From contig NC_067113.1 in NCBI RefSeq assembly GCF_021347895.1, forward strand, positions 4,322,251-4,386,250: a stretch of DNA of 64,000 bases, in the 5' to 3' direction. Shown in pieces: positions 45,490 through 56,114 of this stretch. Position numbers and translations under genes: made by a program. Positions within the stretch are counted from its first letter, which is position 1; each line of letters begins with the position of its first letter. The DNA is from Acanthochromis polyacanthus (lineage: Eukaryota > Chordata > Actinopteri > Pomacentridae). The notes below the pieces were generated by a model. The model did no database searches. It was given only the letters and a program-made list of their open reading frames with translations, and had not been told where the DNA came from.

Positions 45490-46415
45490 TTTTGTTCCCA
45501 TTTTGGCTGCACAAGTAAGTAAGTTGGCTTGTTTGAAGTGTTGCATACTTGCAACAGTTGGATAATTTGTTGCGCAATTAGTTTCTTTTTCGGTCGGGAC
45601 TTGATTTGATGATTAGTGCTTCAGTTAATGGTAAAATATGTGTGAGGGATGTCCTCTTTTAGCAAATCTGTGATTTTTTTTTGTCTGTGTGTTGTTGCAT
45701 TCAGATTGGAAGTTTGTTAATTGGTGCTTTGTGCCGGCGGGAGCTTACATGTGTAAAATTGTTTTGCGCACCTGTTACCTTTTGTTTTCGTGTTTACGTT
45801 GGCTTTAAACATTTTGTCTTTTTTATGTGCGTTTGCGGGGACATAGGAGAAGAGCACAGCTTATTTTGGCTGGTGATCGGAGTAAGTTGGTTGGTATATT
45901 GTCAATGTAGACTCTAAAACATATCTATGTTTACTTGTTTACTTACCCTGTGGACTCAGCGTTGATTCTAGGCTGCAGCTTTTGTTTACGCGTGTAGCAG
46001 GAGAGTCAGGTAAGAAGGTATCCTTGTGTGCTTTGTCGATATGGTGGTGTGGAATTTTCCCCTGTAGGTTGTAGCAGCGTTCCCCTTTGGGTTCATTGCG
46101 TGGGGCTTGGTAGTGCTGTGACGTGTGTGGTTGAAGCTTTGCTTGGGAGCATGTCTGTGGTTCCGGGAGGTTGCTGGCGTGCTCGTCACCCAACCAGACC
46201 AGCAGTCAACAGTGCATAAGAACCCGCCACTAGTCAGAACATGAAGACCAGGGAGGAGTTTAGATAGCGGGGTTTGGTCCATTAGATAGCGGGAGAACTC
46301 CATACTGGCTCGGGCTGATCCTCCGGGTGCACATGGTGGCCTTGTGGTGCCTGACAGGTCCTGTTCCAGTGCAAAGTTGTGCTATGCTGTAGTTGTGTTT
46401 GAATAAATCGTCAAA
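45490..46415 (+). other. Gypsy-like element 5' leader
   Basis: About 930 bp between the primer-binding site and the gag start, without a recognised frame. This fits a long untranslated leader; whether it holds further insertions is unknown. Confidence 0.5.
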
Positions 46416-48789
46416 ATGTCAGAAGTTGAGTTATTCATTGCTTCTATCCAAGGAGAACTTAGAAAAGTGTGCAAAAGAACAGTTGGTGAGGCTTGCTGAG
46501 CATTATGGTATTAGTTTGGGAGATAAACGGTTAAAGGAAAATGTTAAGGTCATGTTGAAAACAAAATTAATGGAAATGGGAGTTATGGCCAAAGATCAGG
46601 AAGAATGTCCTGCCGTTTCGTCGTTTTCTGTGCAAACACAGGACTTCACATTTGAACAACAGAAAGAACTTCTCTTGTTACAGTTGTAGTGGTACTACGT
46701 TATGATCTATAGCTCTCGTTATTAATAATTGGGGCACCACCCTAGATTCCTAGGGAAAAAAATTAATTTTAATAAAAAAATTAATATTCATAAAAATTTT
46801 GATCAATCTCATATCAAAAAGTCTTGAATCCTCGGTTAAATTGACCACATTCTACACAAAGAAACACTTAAGACTGTAGTTTGATCTAAAATGAGGTATT
46901 TATTAACTATTCTATGAAAATAATGACAAGTGAACTATGTACAATGTAGATATGGTGTGTGTGTGTGTGTGCGTGCATGTGTGGAATGTGGGAGTGTGTG
47001 AGAGATGTGGAAGTAGGTGTGAGAGAGAAGGAAATGTGGTGAGGATTAGCCAGAGCTAACCTGACGAGGTAACCGGTAATTTGGATTAAGAATTCTAATG
47101 ATTTGTAAAAGAATAAATTGATTAAATGAATTAATTGACCAAGCGGTTAGTACATCACCCATAGAATGGAATCAGAGCAAACTCAGCTGGAGTTATTGAA
47201 GTGAACCGTCATGGGGTGGGACGTGCGGGGCCTTCAGATTATGCACACGGTCTGGACTTGCAGGTTCGGAGCGGTGCGTCGTCGTTATGGCCGCCTGGAT
47301 GTCCTGCCGCGGGTTGATCGATTCTGTGCAAATGGACCTGGTCCAACAGGTCTCCGGAGTTCTCAGCTGAGTGCTTAAAAATGACGGTTCTCAGGTTTTA
47401 GCCAAGAAAAACGGGTGTTGATGAAAAACGGTCAAAATTAAGAAAAATAAATGCTGGTTCTGAATCTGTTCTTCAGATTAAACGAATAAAATTCGGCTTA
47501 ACGTGAGCAAAATGTCTCCTTAAGTTACAAAAATATTAAGAGAAAAATAGTTAACAAACTTAGATGGTGAGGGAATTTCAAAGACAGGAAAAACGCGCTT
47601 TAGATAGAGAAAATGAGAGACTTTGGTTGGCCTCTCAGGGCCAGATGAGGAAGAGAGGGGTAAGAGGTAAGAGACAAGAGAGAGATGATGTGGGCTACGG
47701 CTGACTTTATCTGTGGGTCCAGCTAAGGGAAGGACCTGGGCGGAGAGAGAGAACTTTTAGGCGCGAGTCTGGTGGAATTTGGAATCTCTTTGTTCTCACA
47801 GAGTAGAGAAGAAAGAGGAGTCCAGAATGGATTAAAATATGATATTAAACGCGCAAAACACGATCTGTCTATCCCACCATATTCAGTTGTGTGAAAGTGA
47901 AATGTGTAGATTAATACATATGTTCATATGATGTGAATCATTTCATTCATAACTATATGTTTATGTTTATGACATTAAAAATATGTATCAGTGAAAATAT
48001 AACAACAAGTCAGAGATTTGGTAACAGGTAAATACAATGGTCATCATTCAACCTAAATAGAGAGATAAAGAAGGAATCAGATTAAACATCACAAATTAAT
48101 AAATCAGCTTCTGTGAAAGATAGAATCGTGATTTTCGGATATGTTAATGATGAATGATTTCCATTGACGTTGGTAATTCTGTAAACACAAAATACATTCC
48201 AGAAATATTAATTTGGCAAGGTTTTGTAAGTTCAGTTCCAGTCTCTTTGTTTCAGTCAAAGAGAGTGAGAGGGTGACTCCAGCCTTCAGCCATAAAGTTT
48301 TACGACTTGTTATCTGATCTGTGGAAGGCAGAGACGTCTCCGGCTGAGGGTCTCCTGAAGCTGAAAAGGGATTTTAGCATGAAAATTCATTAAACAAACA
48401 TCCATAACATATAATTGAAAGTCATTGTCTTTTAAAAAGAAGAAGTTATTCCAGGGGTTTAAATGTTCACAGGAGCTCCATCCTTCTGTGAATGAAAACC
48501 TACAGAAATACAAATGTCTCAATCCTCCTATAGAGATGGGTGTTGGTCAGTGCTGGAGAGAGGGAGAGCTTATCTGAGTTTTGATCAGCTCAGGAATTCC
48601 AGGGCCTTTGCAGTCTTGCTACACAGTTGCAGCACAATCAGTTAAAACATGAGTTACAAATTAAAAAACAGGTTGAAATCGAGCGCATCTGGCAAGAGAA
48701 AGAAACCGAGAGAGCTAGGTTAGAGTTTTTAGGTCGTCTGTCTTGGAGTAAAATAGGTGAGCAATATGGTGATGGAAAGGGTGAGCAGG
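46416..48789 (+). pseudogene. Gypsy-like gag N-terminal region, split by an LTR insertion
   Basis: The ATG at 46,416 opens a frame that shifts by one base after about ten codons. The following frame has the blocks ENLEKCAKEQLVRLAEHYGI and TFEQQKELLLLQL, typical of the N-terminal part of fish Gypsy gag proteins. At 46,684 it is interrupted by a 1.94-kb insertion. From 48,628 the same frame resumes with a charged, coiled-coil-like stretch (KKQVEIERIWQEKETERARL) to about 48,792. There the reading runs into an antisense primer-binding site. The capsid and nucleocapsid parts are missing. It is broken by the frameshift, the insertion and the inverted junction. Confidence 0.75.
46681..48627. mobile_element. 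1.94-kb LTR-type insertion, probably a solo LTR
   Basis: The insert at 46,685-48,623 starts TGTAGTGGTACTACG and ends GTCTTGCTACA, giving TG...CA with TGTAG/CTACA tips. CAGT is duplicated at both sides (46,681-46,684 and 48,624-48,627). Removing the insert with one CAGT restores the gag frame exactly, which proves the borders. No internal copy of either end is seen, so it is one LTR, unusually long, not a two-LTR element. A 4-bp duplication is usual for class I endogenous retroviruses and related groups. Orientation is unresolved; a short (GT)n lies at 46,954-46,972 and a purine-rich part at 47,575-47,700. Confidence 0.8.
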
Positions 48790-48807
48790 ATCCCGGATGA
48801 GCCCCCA
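48790..48807 (-). promoter_or_regulatory. tRNA-Pro type primer-binding site
   Basis: Antisense TGGGGGCTCATCCGGGAT lies three bases inside the LTR end. It differs at one position from the classic proline-tRNA site TGGGGGCTCGTCCGGGAT. It is where reverse transcription of the element would be primed. Confidence 0.85.
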
Positions 48808-48810
48808 TTT

Positions 48811-49233
48811 TGTCATAACCCGGCTCGATGGTCATGACAAAAGGACAGGAGGAGTGCTTTTACAAAAAATGATCAGATAATTTATTACAAATGAAAATAA
48901 GAAAAACACAGAATAACTACAGGTATGGAGTGTGTCTTGTCTGTGATGTCAGTAGTGTATATGTGGGTGTGTGAAAAGAACGTGGTGCGAGGTGTTGAAG
49001 GATGCACTAACAAAGGAAACTAAACAAATGGTGCATGTGGCTTAGGCGATTGGAGCAGGAAGCAGAGAGCAGAGAGCCAAGACAGGTCACTGGAAGCCAG
49101 CATATATAGTGGAGGTGGAGCAGCAGGCCCAGGTGCTCCGCATCTCAGTGATTTTACCTGGCCAATCCCAGCACCTTGGAGAGAACAGGTGTCATTAGTT
49201 CCTCAATTAGACATATACACGGGGGCCGTCACA
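48811..49233 (-). mobile_element. Complete Gypsy-like LTR
   Basis: Antisense it begins TGTGACGGCCCCCGTG (49,233) and ends GGGTTATGACA (48,811), 423 bp, with TG...CA ends. A TATA-like ACTATATATG lies near 49,110 and a polyadenylation signal AATAAA near 48,885. Its last 80 bp recur at 45,390 in reverse orientation. No target duplication could be paired because the other end of the element is rearranged. Confidence 0.85.
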
Positions 49234-49879
49234 TACGAAACAACTTCACTGTTGTGTTTTCAAATGGGGACGAAACAAAGTATGGCCAAAAATAATTATT
49301 TTTGACCAATGAGGAACTTGGTCACAACTTTAAACTAGCCTTTGTCACTGAATTCAAAAGTGCTGGTTTCCATTTGCTGCAGGACCCTGTGACAAGTGGT
49401 ACATACTTTCATATTGCAGCTCTTCTGGAAGCATATTCTGGGCAAAGTTGTTTTCCTAGATTTGTCATCTATACCAGCATTGTCTTAGCAGCACATTTTC
49501 CCAATACTCTGGAGAAAGATTAAGAATCTGATTACAATTGTAAACATTGAGCAAATTATTTGAAATATAGTCCATTCTCACTGAATGTGCACAGAAGATT
49601 CAAGTTTCTTAACCCCACTTGTGCAACTTGAATACTGCACCATTGGGTTCCAAACTACTTATGATGTCACAAATCATGAGGAAATAGTTGATAATCTAGT
49701 TATGCTGGCTGTTATTATTTTATTAATAAATTGGAAAACATGGAATTTAAAAGTGAATTATTTCCTGTCTTGTTTTCTTCTCAGTTACAGGGTTCAGTAA
49801 TGTAATATCGAATTTGAAATGTAGTGGTATAAAACTAGTCCTGTAAAATGAAAATACTCTGGCGCAAGTAACTCAAAAT
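49234..49879. other. Unassigned DNA
   Basis: Two short plus frames (49,302-49,523 and 49,585-49,800) are not recognised. Confidence 0.45.
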
Positions 49880-50340
49880 TTGATTTCTGAGATTTTATGG
49901 AGCTTCTAAACCATGTTCTGGAGACTGAGATTAGACTTATTTAATATCATTTAGAGATCTCTCCTTTCGTTCACAGTAAGACACAGATGAGCTCTTTCTC
50001 CTAAGATCACTGTGAGAATACTTAGACAAATTTGAGAAGAATAATGAGATCTTGTAGCCATAGCTGAATTTTATTTGAGCTCTTTCTATGTTCTCATGGT
50101 CTCACATTCAAGAGGCTGAAATTAAACTTATTTGAGATCATATAGAGATCTCTTGTTTTGATCCAACATGAGGTTATATGTGATTGTTTCTCCCAAGTCA
50201 AATTTGAGAAGCAAGAGAAAAAGCCTTTGGTTTCACCTTAGTATCAATAAAATCTAATTTTTGTCTAGGAGTAATGAAAGAGACACCAATGAGATCTCTT
50301 CCTGGATTTTGCTTTTCTCTAGGTAGTTTCTCCATCAATT
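49880..50340 (+). repeat. GAGATC/GAGATCTC-rich repeat DNA
   Basis: The stretch repeats motifs such as TAGAGATCTCTC, TTTGAGATCATATAGAGATC and CACCAATGAGATCTCTTCC. The composition matches 43,581-43,880 on the other side of the Gypsy/Tc1 complex, suggesting both belong to one old repeat. The unit is too diverged to define a period. Confidence 0.5.
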
Positions 50341-51315
50341 ATAGCTATAAGATTATTATTAATGTTTCTCAACCAATGTATAAAATGTAGGATAAATGTT
50401 GGCTGAAATGAGGCTAAGGTTTTTATGCAGAATTATTACATAGTCTGCCTGAATTATTCAGCTTGAATGGTTATGTATCCAATTTAGGTAGCTGGAATCT
50501 ATACAAGTTAGCGACAAAAATGTGAACAACAAAACAACTGAGGCACTAAACTTATATCTATGTACATTTATTAAACTAAGCAAACACAACAACAATAACA
50601 CGCATTCAGACAAACAGCAAAACAAAACAAATAAGATGGTGAAATGTGAATGATGGGAAAAGGAAGGAAGAGAACACAATATTTTACTGCAACATTGGGA
50701 TTAATATTAAACTTGAAATATGGTGTTCTGAGGGAAATGGGATAAAGAGACCACACCTGAAAGCAGCCGTCAATGTGATAGTAGGCTAATTGGTTAGCCC
50801 TTGAATTTTATCTTTGATTTGGCAAAGTTTCACCAACTTCCAGCGACTGAAAGGTACTTGCATACCGTGAAGATGATGCTGATGATGCTGCCTTGGCGGA
50901 TAGTCTGGTCGGTCTTTGTTGATGTGGGACAGAACAACGGTGGAAAGAGTGGAGCTCGGAACAATGGATTGTTCTCAGACAGGAGGACCCAATGGCCAAG
51001 GAGAGCTCTTGGATTGGAGGACTCTGACTGCAAAAAAGGGCTCTTGGATTGGAAGACTGTGATGGTAAAGGAGGACTCAAAGCGGTGCTTTCAGGCATGA
51101 TCTTTCAAATGGAGTTTTGTATCTCATTAAGGGAGGGGGTCATCTGGACCAACCTCTGTTGAGGAGGGCTAAAGTCCAGATGTCCCTCACATAATTAAAT
51201 TTGAAGATAATTTTGCGGTATTTATAACTCCAAAAATATTGTAATTTGGTGAACATGATTTACCGAGGTGTATTACTGACAGACAGTGGATCAGAATGAT
51301 ACCAAATATGCAGCC
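50341..51315. other. Unassigned DNA
   Basis: No recognised feature. Overlapping frames on both strands at 50,800-51,100 carry no domain. Confidence 0.45.
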
Positions 51316-51511
51316 CGGTCTCACGGGGATTCGTGAAACTGTCACGTCAGTTTTTGTTTCGGTTTCGTGCGCACCAACACGATGTCGATGTGATTACCAC
51401 AGCGGGTTTCGCTCGTGGTGAGCGGCACAAAAAACATGACGACATCGTGTTGGTGCGCACGAAACCGAAACAAAAACTGACGTGACAGTTTCACGAATCC
51501 CCGTGAGACCG
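51316..51511. mobile_element. Palindromic MITE-like element, 196 bp
   Basis: CGGTCTCACGGGGATTCGTG continuing through 'tttcggtttcgtgcgcacc' to 'acacgatgtcg' is repeated as a perfect complement ending at 51,511. The arms are about 76 bp. The middle (51,392-51,435) holds a second small stem, GCGGGTTTCGCTCGTGGTGA. The element is CpG-rich compared with its AT-rich surroundings. No convincing target duplication is visible (flanks 'atgcagcc' and 'tgttgga'), so the superfamily is open. Confidence 0.85.
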
Positions 51512-52489
51512 TGTTGGATAATGTGAATGACAGACATGTTACGAATTATCATATTGATAACAATCAGGAGGAATAAAAGCTTAAAGGTAAGACAAGATGC
51601 GGATTGACCATGAAGTTATTAAAAAGTTCATTTTTTCTGTAAAATGGATGTATGTCAAAAGGAGTTTAGTCCAGAACTGTGGGATGATTTTCTTTGTTGG
51701 TTCTGACACGAGTCCAGAGTTCCTTTGTCAGTGAGTGGAATATCTTTGAAGTTGTCATGCATGTTCCTGACCCCCTCTTCAATGGTTTAGGAATCAGTCC
51801 GAATGTTTATTGGCAGCTATTTGGTCCCTTGTAGGCCTGACAGTGACTGAGGGTTTAAAGCAGTCTCTTGGCTGAAACAGGCCCAATTTACACCCTGGAA
51901 GTCTGTGTAGGGGAATTCTTTAAAATCTGATGTGGTGCTCTCCTGCGGATTCGTTACTTTGCACCCTTGTACCAGATCTAGAAAGTGTCTCGCTTGCAGT
52001 GTCTTGGTGTCTCGGCTCCACCTATGAAAGTGAGCCCCGTCTCCAACCTGTGGCTGTGAAGGTGTTAAAACCAGAGCAGGAAAAGGACAGACAAATTCTG
52101 CTTTTGTCCTGTTCCATTGTGTAATAATGTAATAATGGCTGGTGGATCCTACACAGTCCCAGGTTTCAGCACCGTAGCCAGGCTGACAAACAATCACAGC
52201 TCTGCAGAGCCCTCTGTTCCCTTAACTCTCAGTAGTGAAGATTTCATGCAGCAGCTCTGGAAGTGTCCATAGGACCAGATTTATATTGGGATTGTTTCTC
52301 TGATGTAAATTTCTCAGAGTTCACGCTGGTAGCAAATTCTCTAAACCAGCAACATGTTTGTAAGACACCTTTCAAACCAGATTGTTCAAGGACGTTTTTC
52401 CTTTAATAAACACTCTAGTATTAGACCTGATGAACCTCTCTTTATGAACAGTCTTTGAACAGCTTTTAAAGTTGCTGTAATCAAATCAC
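51512..52489. other. Unassigned DNA
   Basis: No gene or repeat family recognised. The antisense frame at 51,817-52,197 shows no domain. Confidence 0.45.
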
Positions 52490-52852
52490 TATTCAAAATG
52501 TCAGTTCTGGACACAGGAGTTTCAGCCATTTAGCTAATTATTCAACGTCCCTTTTACGTTTAAAATTCTGTAAAAAGTTGTTGCAAGCCAGTTATGTGAT
52601 ACTCTGCATAGAAACTGTTTGTTGGAAGAGTTTCAGGATTTAGAATGCATCCTAGTACAGAGAAAGTGTGGGTGAAGGTCACCGATAATCTTCTAATAGC
52701 ATAAGACAGTGATCACAGCATCTTGTTACAGAGACTGGAACATGTCATTGGGATTAAAGGAACCAAACTAATCTGGCTTAAATCCTATATATCAGACAGA
52801 TTCTAGCTTTTACATGTTAATAATAATTCTTCCACTCACACTTCCACTTAAC
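52490..52852 (+). pseudogene. L2-clade LINE RT fragment, sense
   Basis: The plus strand gives, with many breaks, KVVASQLCDTL, RNCLLEEFQ and later a GLNPIYQTDSSFYMLIIILP stretch out of frame, matching the fingers-palm part of fish L2 reverse transcriptases as in the copy at 29,900. It stops at about 52,852, where an antisense L2 piece begins. Confidence 0.65.
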
Positions 52853-53112
52853 TGATTGGTTTGGCTTTATAGACAAATATAACTAGGTGTTATCTGTATA
52901 ACAATGGACATTGATTAGTGTGGGAACCAATGCAGTGTTTCCTAATATCACTGCCAAAGAGGAGCATGTACAAAATAAATAGTAGTGGGCCTAAGAACCC
53001 TGTGGAACTCTATAACTAACTCTGGTGTGAATGAAAGAATCAACATTAACATGAACAAACTGGAATCTATCTTATAAATATGATTTAAGCCAGTTTAGTG
53101 TGGTTTTGGTGT
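52853..53112 (-). pseudogene. L2-clade LINE RT fragment, antisense
   Basis: The DNA parallels 29,585-29,800 in the antisense direction (TAACAATGGACATTGATTAG, 'aaccctgtggaactc', 'aacatgaacaaactgga'). That covers the palm region just after the part carried by the adjoining sense fragment. It is non-coding through decay. Confidence 0.65.
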
Positions 53113-53869
53113 GACAGTATTACAGCAAGCAAATTACCAAAATCTCTATCCCGGCTGTTTCCTCTGTCAAGTGGGGCCTAGTTATTTGAGATCCCAGTTA
53201 TTTGAACTTGCCTGGGGACCAGACAGCCTTTATATTGTGTATTACAAATACACATAAAGTCAGTCTGGAACTGCTCCATTGAACCAAATCTAGCCCAGAG
53301 GCGGGACTACCGATCACAGCTTGAATTGGAGAGAGCCAATCAGCGTAACACATGTGTGACACAATCACTAAGCGACCTAACAATTGCCTTTCCGCCATGA
53401 TGTTTTGTAGTTTAAACAGCTTCCTTCGCCGTACAGGGGTCCTGAGGAAAATCTAAGCTCTCCCTTTCAACAGTGGAGGGCAGCATTACGCATTCTATCG
53501 TACAGCCTGCCGGAATTAAAAATACATCCTTTTTATAAAGAAAAGCTTTAAGAGCTGCTTCTTGTTGAGGTTTTAAGGACAAATTCAGCCCGTGCAAAAC
53601 AGAGGAAAGCGCACGAGAGAAACCTCGCTCTGTTGCGGTCGCATCGTTAACTCCCGCTTCTGGTGCTCTGATTGGTTCGGTCTGATCTGCTCGGAGCTTG
53701 AAAACCTGTCAAAATGTGTCAATGGAGGAGGGCTAGACCGTATTCCCGTATATCCCTTATAACGGGAATACAGTCTAGCTAAGCTAGGCTACATTTGAAC
53801 ATGTTGTCTATAAACTGGCTGGCCTTACCCCTCTGGTTCTCTGATTACTACTGCTATTTATCACCCACT
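53113..53869. other. Unassigned; short hairpin at 53,732-53,779
   Basis: GCTAGACCGTATTCCCGT (53,732-53,749) pairs with ACGGGAATACAGTCTAGC (53,762-53,779) with one mismatch. It may mark one end of an unnamed DNA element covering the GC-richer part. No coding feature. Confidence 0.35.
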
Positions 53870-54045
53870 CTAACCAAACCCGAACTTTCTCGCAGACCTC
53901 TCCGACCTCTTCACCCAGCTCTGTACCATCTCTCCATCTGTTCTCCTCTTTGGTGACTTTAACATCCACATTGACAATCTCAGCTGAATAAATGCCAACA
54001 AATTTCTGGATCTTCTCCACTTCTCCCCCTGACTGTTCCACTTGA
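53870..54045 (+). pseudogene. L2-clade LINE endonuclease fragment
   Basis: The plus-strand frame reads FLADLSDLFTQLCTISPSVL followed by LFGDFNIHIDNLS and NANKFLDLLHFSP. The GDFNIH block is a catalytic motif of AP-type endonucleases of L2/CR1 elements. An internal stop and loss of the flanks make it a relic. The same LINE type continues after an LTR-like stretch at 54,340. Confidence 0.7.
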
Positions 54046-54340
54046 CTTGTTGGTTCGCTGGATTTCTTCCCCACCCGGATGAGGACTGGCTGCAACCCTG
54101 GCTCTTCCCTCTGGCCGCTGCCGCCGATTGCCGTCAGCACCAGCATGTGCCTCCCCGACTGCCAGTCCCTGGGAGCCACCCTTCCCTCCTCCCTTTTTTA
54201 GTGAGTTTGCCTGTAGTTTGATTCCCCTGCCCCAGTTCTGTTAAGTCCTGGTTTGTGAATAAATCTGTTTAAATTCCACCCTGCCTCTGCCAGCCGTTTG
54301 TGTGCTCTCACTGTGGGTTAAGACCCCCCTAAACCGTGAC
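54046..54340 (+). mobile_element. LTR 3' part between L2 fragments
   Basis: GAATAAATCTGTTTAAATTC near 54,258 is followed by 'ccaccctgcctctgccag' and ends CTAAACCGTGACA at 54,340, a typical fish LTR end. The upstream border is unclear, and no duplication could be set. Confidence 0.5.
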
Positions 54341-54830
54341 ATTTCATCTGAAAAACAAAGCTTGTCTCCAGCCATCTCTCTCCCTCCCTGCAGCTGAAGC
54401 CCTCATCCATGCCTTCATCACCTCCAGACTCGACTACTGCAATAGTCTTCTCTCTGGTCTACCCTCCAAATTCCTCAATAAAATTGAGCTCATCCAGAAT
54501 TCTGCTGCCTGTCTCCTCTCCCAAACCCACTCACATGAACACATCACCGCTGTCCTCCAGAATCTCCACTGGCTCCCTGTCAAACATTGCATAGAATTAA
54601 AAATCCTTCTCCTCACCCACAAAGCCCTCCATCTCCAGACCTGCTCCAGCCACACACCTCCTCCCGCAACCTCCAATCCTCCAATGCTCACCTCCTCATC
54701 CCACCACTTACAACCAAGCACTGAATCTGTGGTGACAGACCTTTCTCTGCTTCCACACTCTGGAACTCTCTCCCACTACACATTTGAGATGGCTCAGACC
54801 TCCACACATTAAAATCCCTCATCCCTCAAC
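54341..54830 (+). pseudogene. L2-clade LINE RT C-terminal fragment
   Basis: The frame from 54,336 reads SLSLPAAEALIHAFITSRLD, YCNSLLSGLPSKFLNKIELI, QNSAACLLSQTHSHEHITAV and LQNLHWLPVKHCIELKILLL, then THKALHLQ. This is the well-conserved C-terminal block of fish L2 reverse transcriptases (DYCNSLL.GLP, NAAARLL, LHWLPV, Y.I..KIL.L..K.L). About 100 codons are open before the sequence drifts. Confidence 0.85.
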
Positions 54831-55719
54831 TCACAATTTCAAGATCGCTTTTAATGTTTAACTGTTGTCCTTTATACCTGCTCTATTTTATTTGAGTGTT
54901 AGCTTTTATTAAAAAAATGTTTTTATTGAATTTGTAACATTTGTGGTTCTAGAGATAGATGTTTTCCATATTTTGTGGGTTTTCCACACACCATATCATT
55001 CTGCCATTGTGTTCTACTCTACTTGTTTTTACATCAGATATGTATGTGCAAATGTGTGGCATGATAACAAGGGAAACAAGAGCTGTGTGAAATGATGTGT
55101 TTCAGCTCTATTAGGCTGAAGGAGACCACCAGCTTAGAATCAGATAGAATTTCAGATAGTCTGTGCAAAGGGGTCATTTTAAAGTAATTTGTCTAAATGA
55201 ATGCTTGTCTGCAAAACAGATAATATAGAACTCTGAACGTGTTTATTTAGTTTTACTTATTACTAAAAAAAATTCTTGACTTTGGATGGGCAAACAGGCA
55301 AGACTTAAAGCTGCTAAAACTTGTGTTGGTTGATGCATTTTGGCAATGAAATTTGTCAAAGACACTACGCTACTTGGTCAAGGAAGAGGCCATTGCAAGG
55401 TAGGCGTGGTGGTGAAGGGGAGCCTTGACGAAGGGATATGAGCCATTTAATGACCTAAATTTAAAATTTAAATTTAAATTCGGGGGTCTCACTATCTGCC
55501 CTTCATTGACTCAGACTGACTTCATTCATGATAGCTAGCATACTGCTCAATGTCATACTGCTAGCTCTTGACTAAACCAACACTCCAGTCACCAAGTGGC
55601 CGAAGATCTTTAGCAGCTAATGCTAGCTTTCGAACTGGTCCATCTGCTTTCCACGCCTTCACTCCTTACCTTCCCTTTCACAGGCCTTGCTCTGGGTCAT
55701 CCTGTATGAATGGCGTGTG
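54831..55719. other. Unassigned DNA
   Basis: AT-rich, nothing recognised beyond a short self-repeating AAATTTAAA stretch at 55,462-55,480. Confidence 0.5.
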
Positions 55720-55942
55720 AATGTTGGTGGTGGTCGGAGGGGCCGTAGGCGCGGATTGGCCGCCACGCTTCCATCAGTCTGCCTCAGGGCAGCTGTGGCT
55801 ACAAATGTAGCTTACCACCACCAGAGTGAGAATGTGTAAGTGAATGAATTATGGATCCATTGCACGTGCTTTGAGTGCCCAGAAAAGCGCTATTTGAAGT
55901 TTATATAAATCTAATCCATTATTATTATTATTATTATTATTA
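55720..55942 (+). repeat. Teleost retroposon 3' end with (ATT)n tail
   Basis: TTGGTGGTGGTCGGAGGGGC, a CCATCAGTCTGCCTCAGGGC AGCTGTGGCTACAAATGTAG block, 'aaaagcgctatttgaag' and ATAAATCTAATCCATT followed by (ATT)8 form a sequence I know as very common in fish, ending in an ATT tail. Class (SINE or LINE tail) uncertain. Confidence 0.7.
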
Positions 55943-56114
55943 TCCTGTGGTACCTGTCATGCTGGTCTCCAAATCCGTGGCTACTGACCAGCACTTCCAG
56001 GCTTATGTTCACACCAAATGGATAACACTTACTTCACCAGATCATGCTCTGAAAGTTGAGGTAGTAGTTGTTTTGGTTTCTAAATTGATTTTTTTAAAAA
56101 CTTAATTTGTTTAT

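Noticed and set aside
47138..47160. tRNA-like 'ccaagcggttag' stretch
   Set aside because: No B box or cloverleaf follows; a chance match inside the long LTR.
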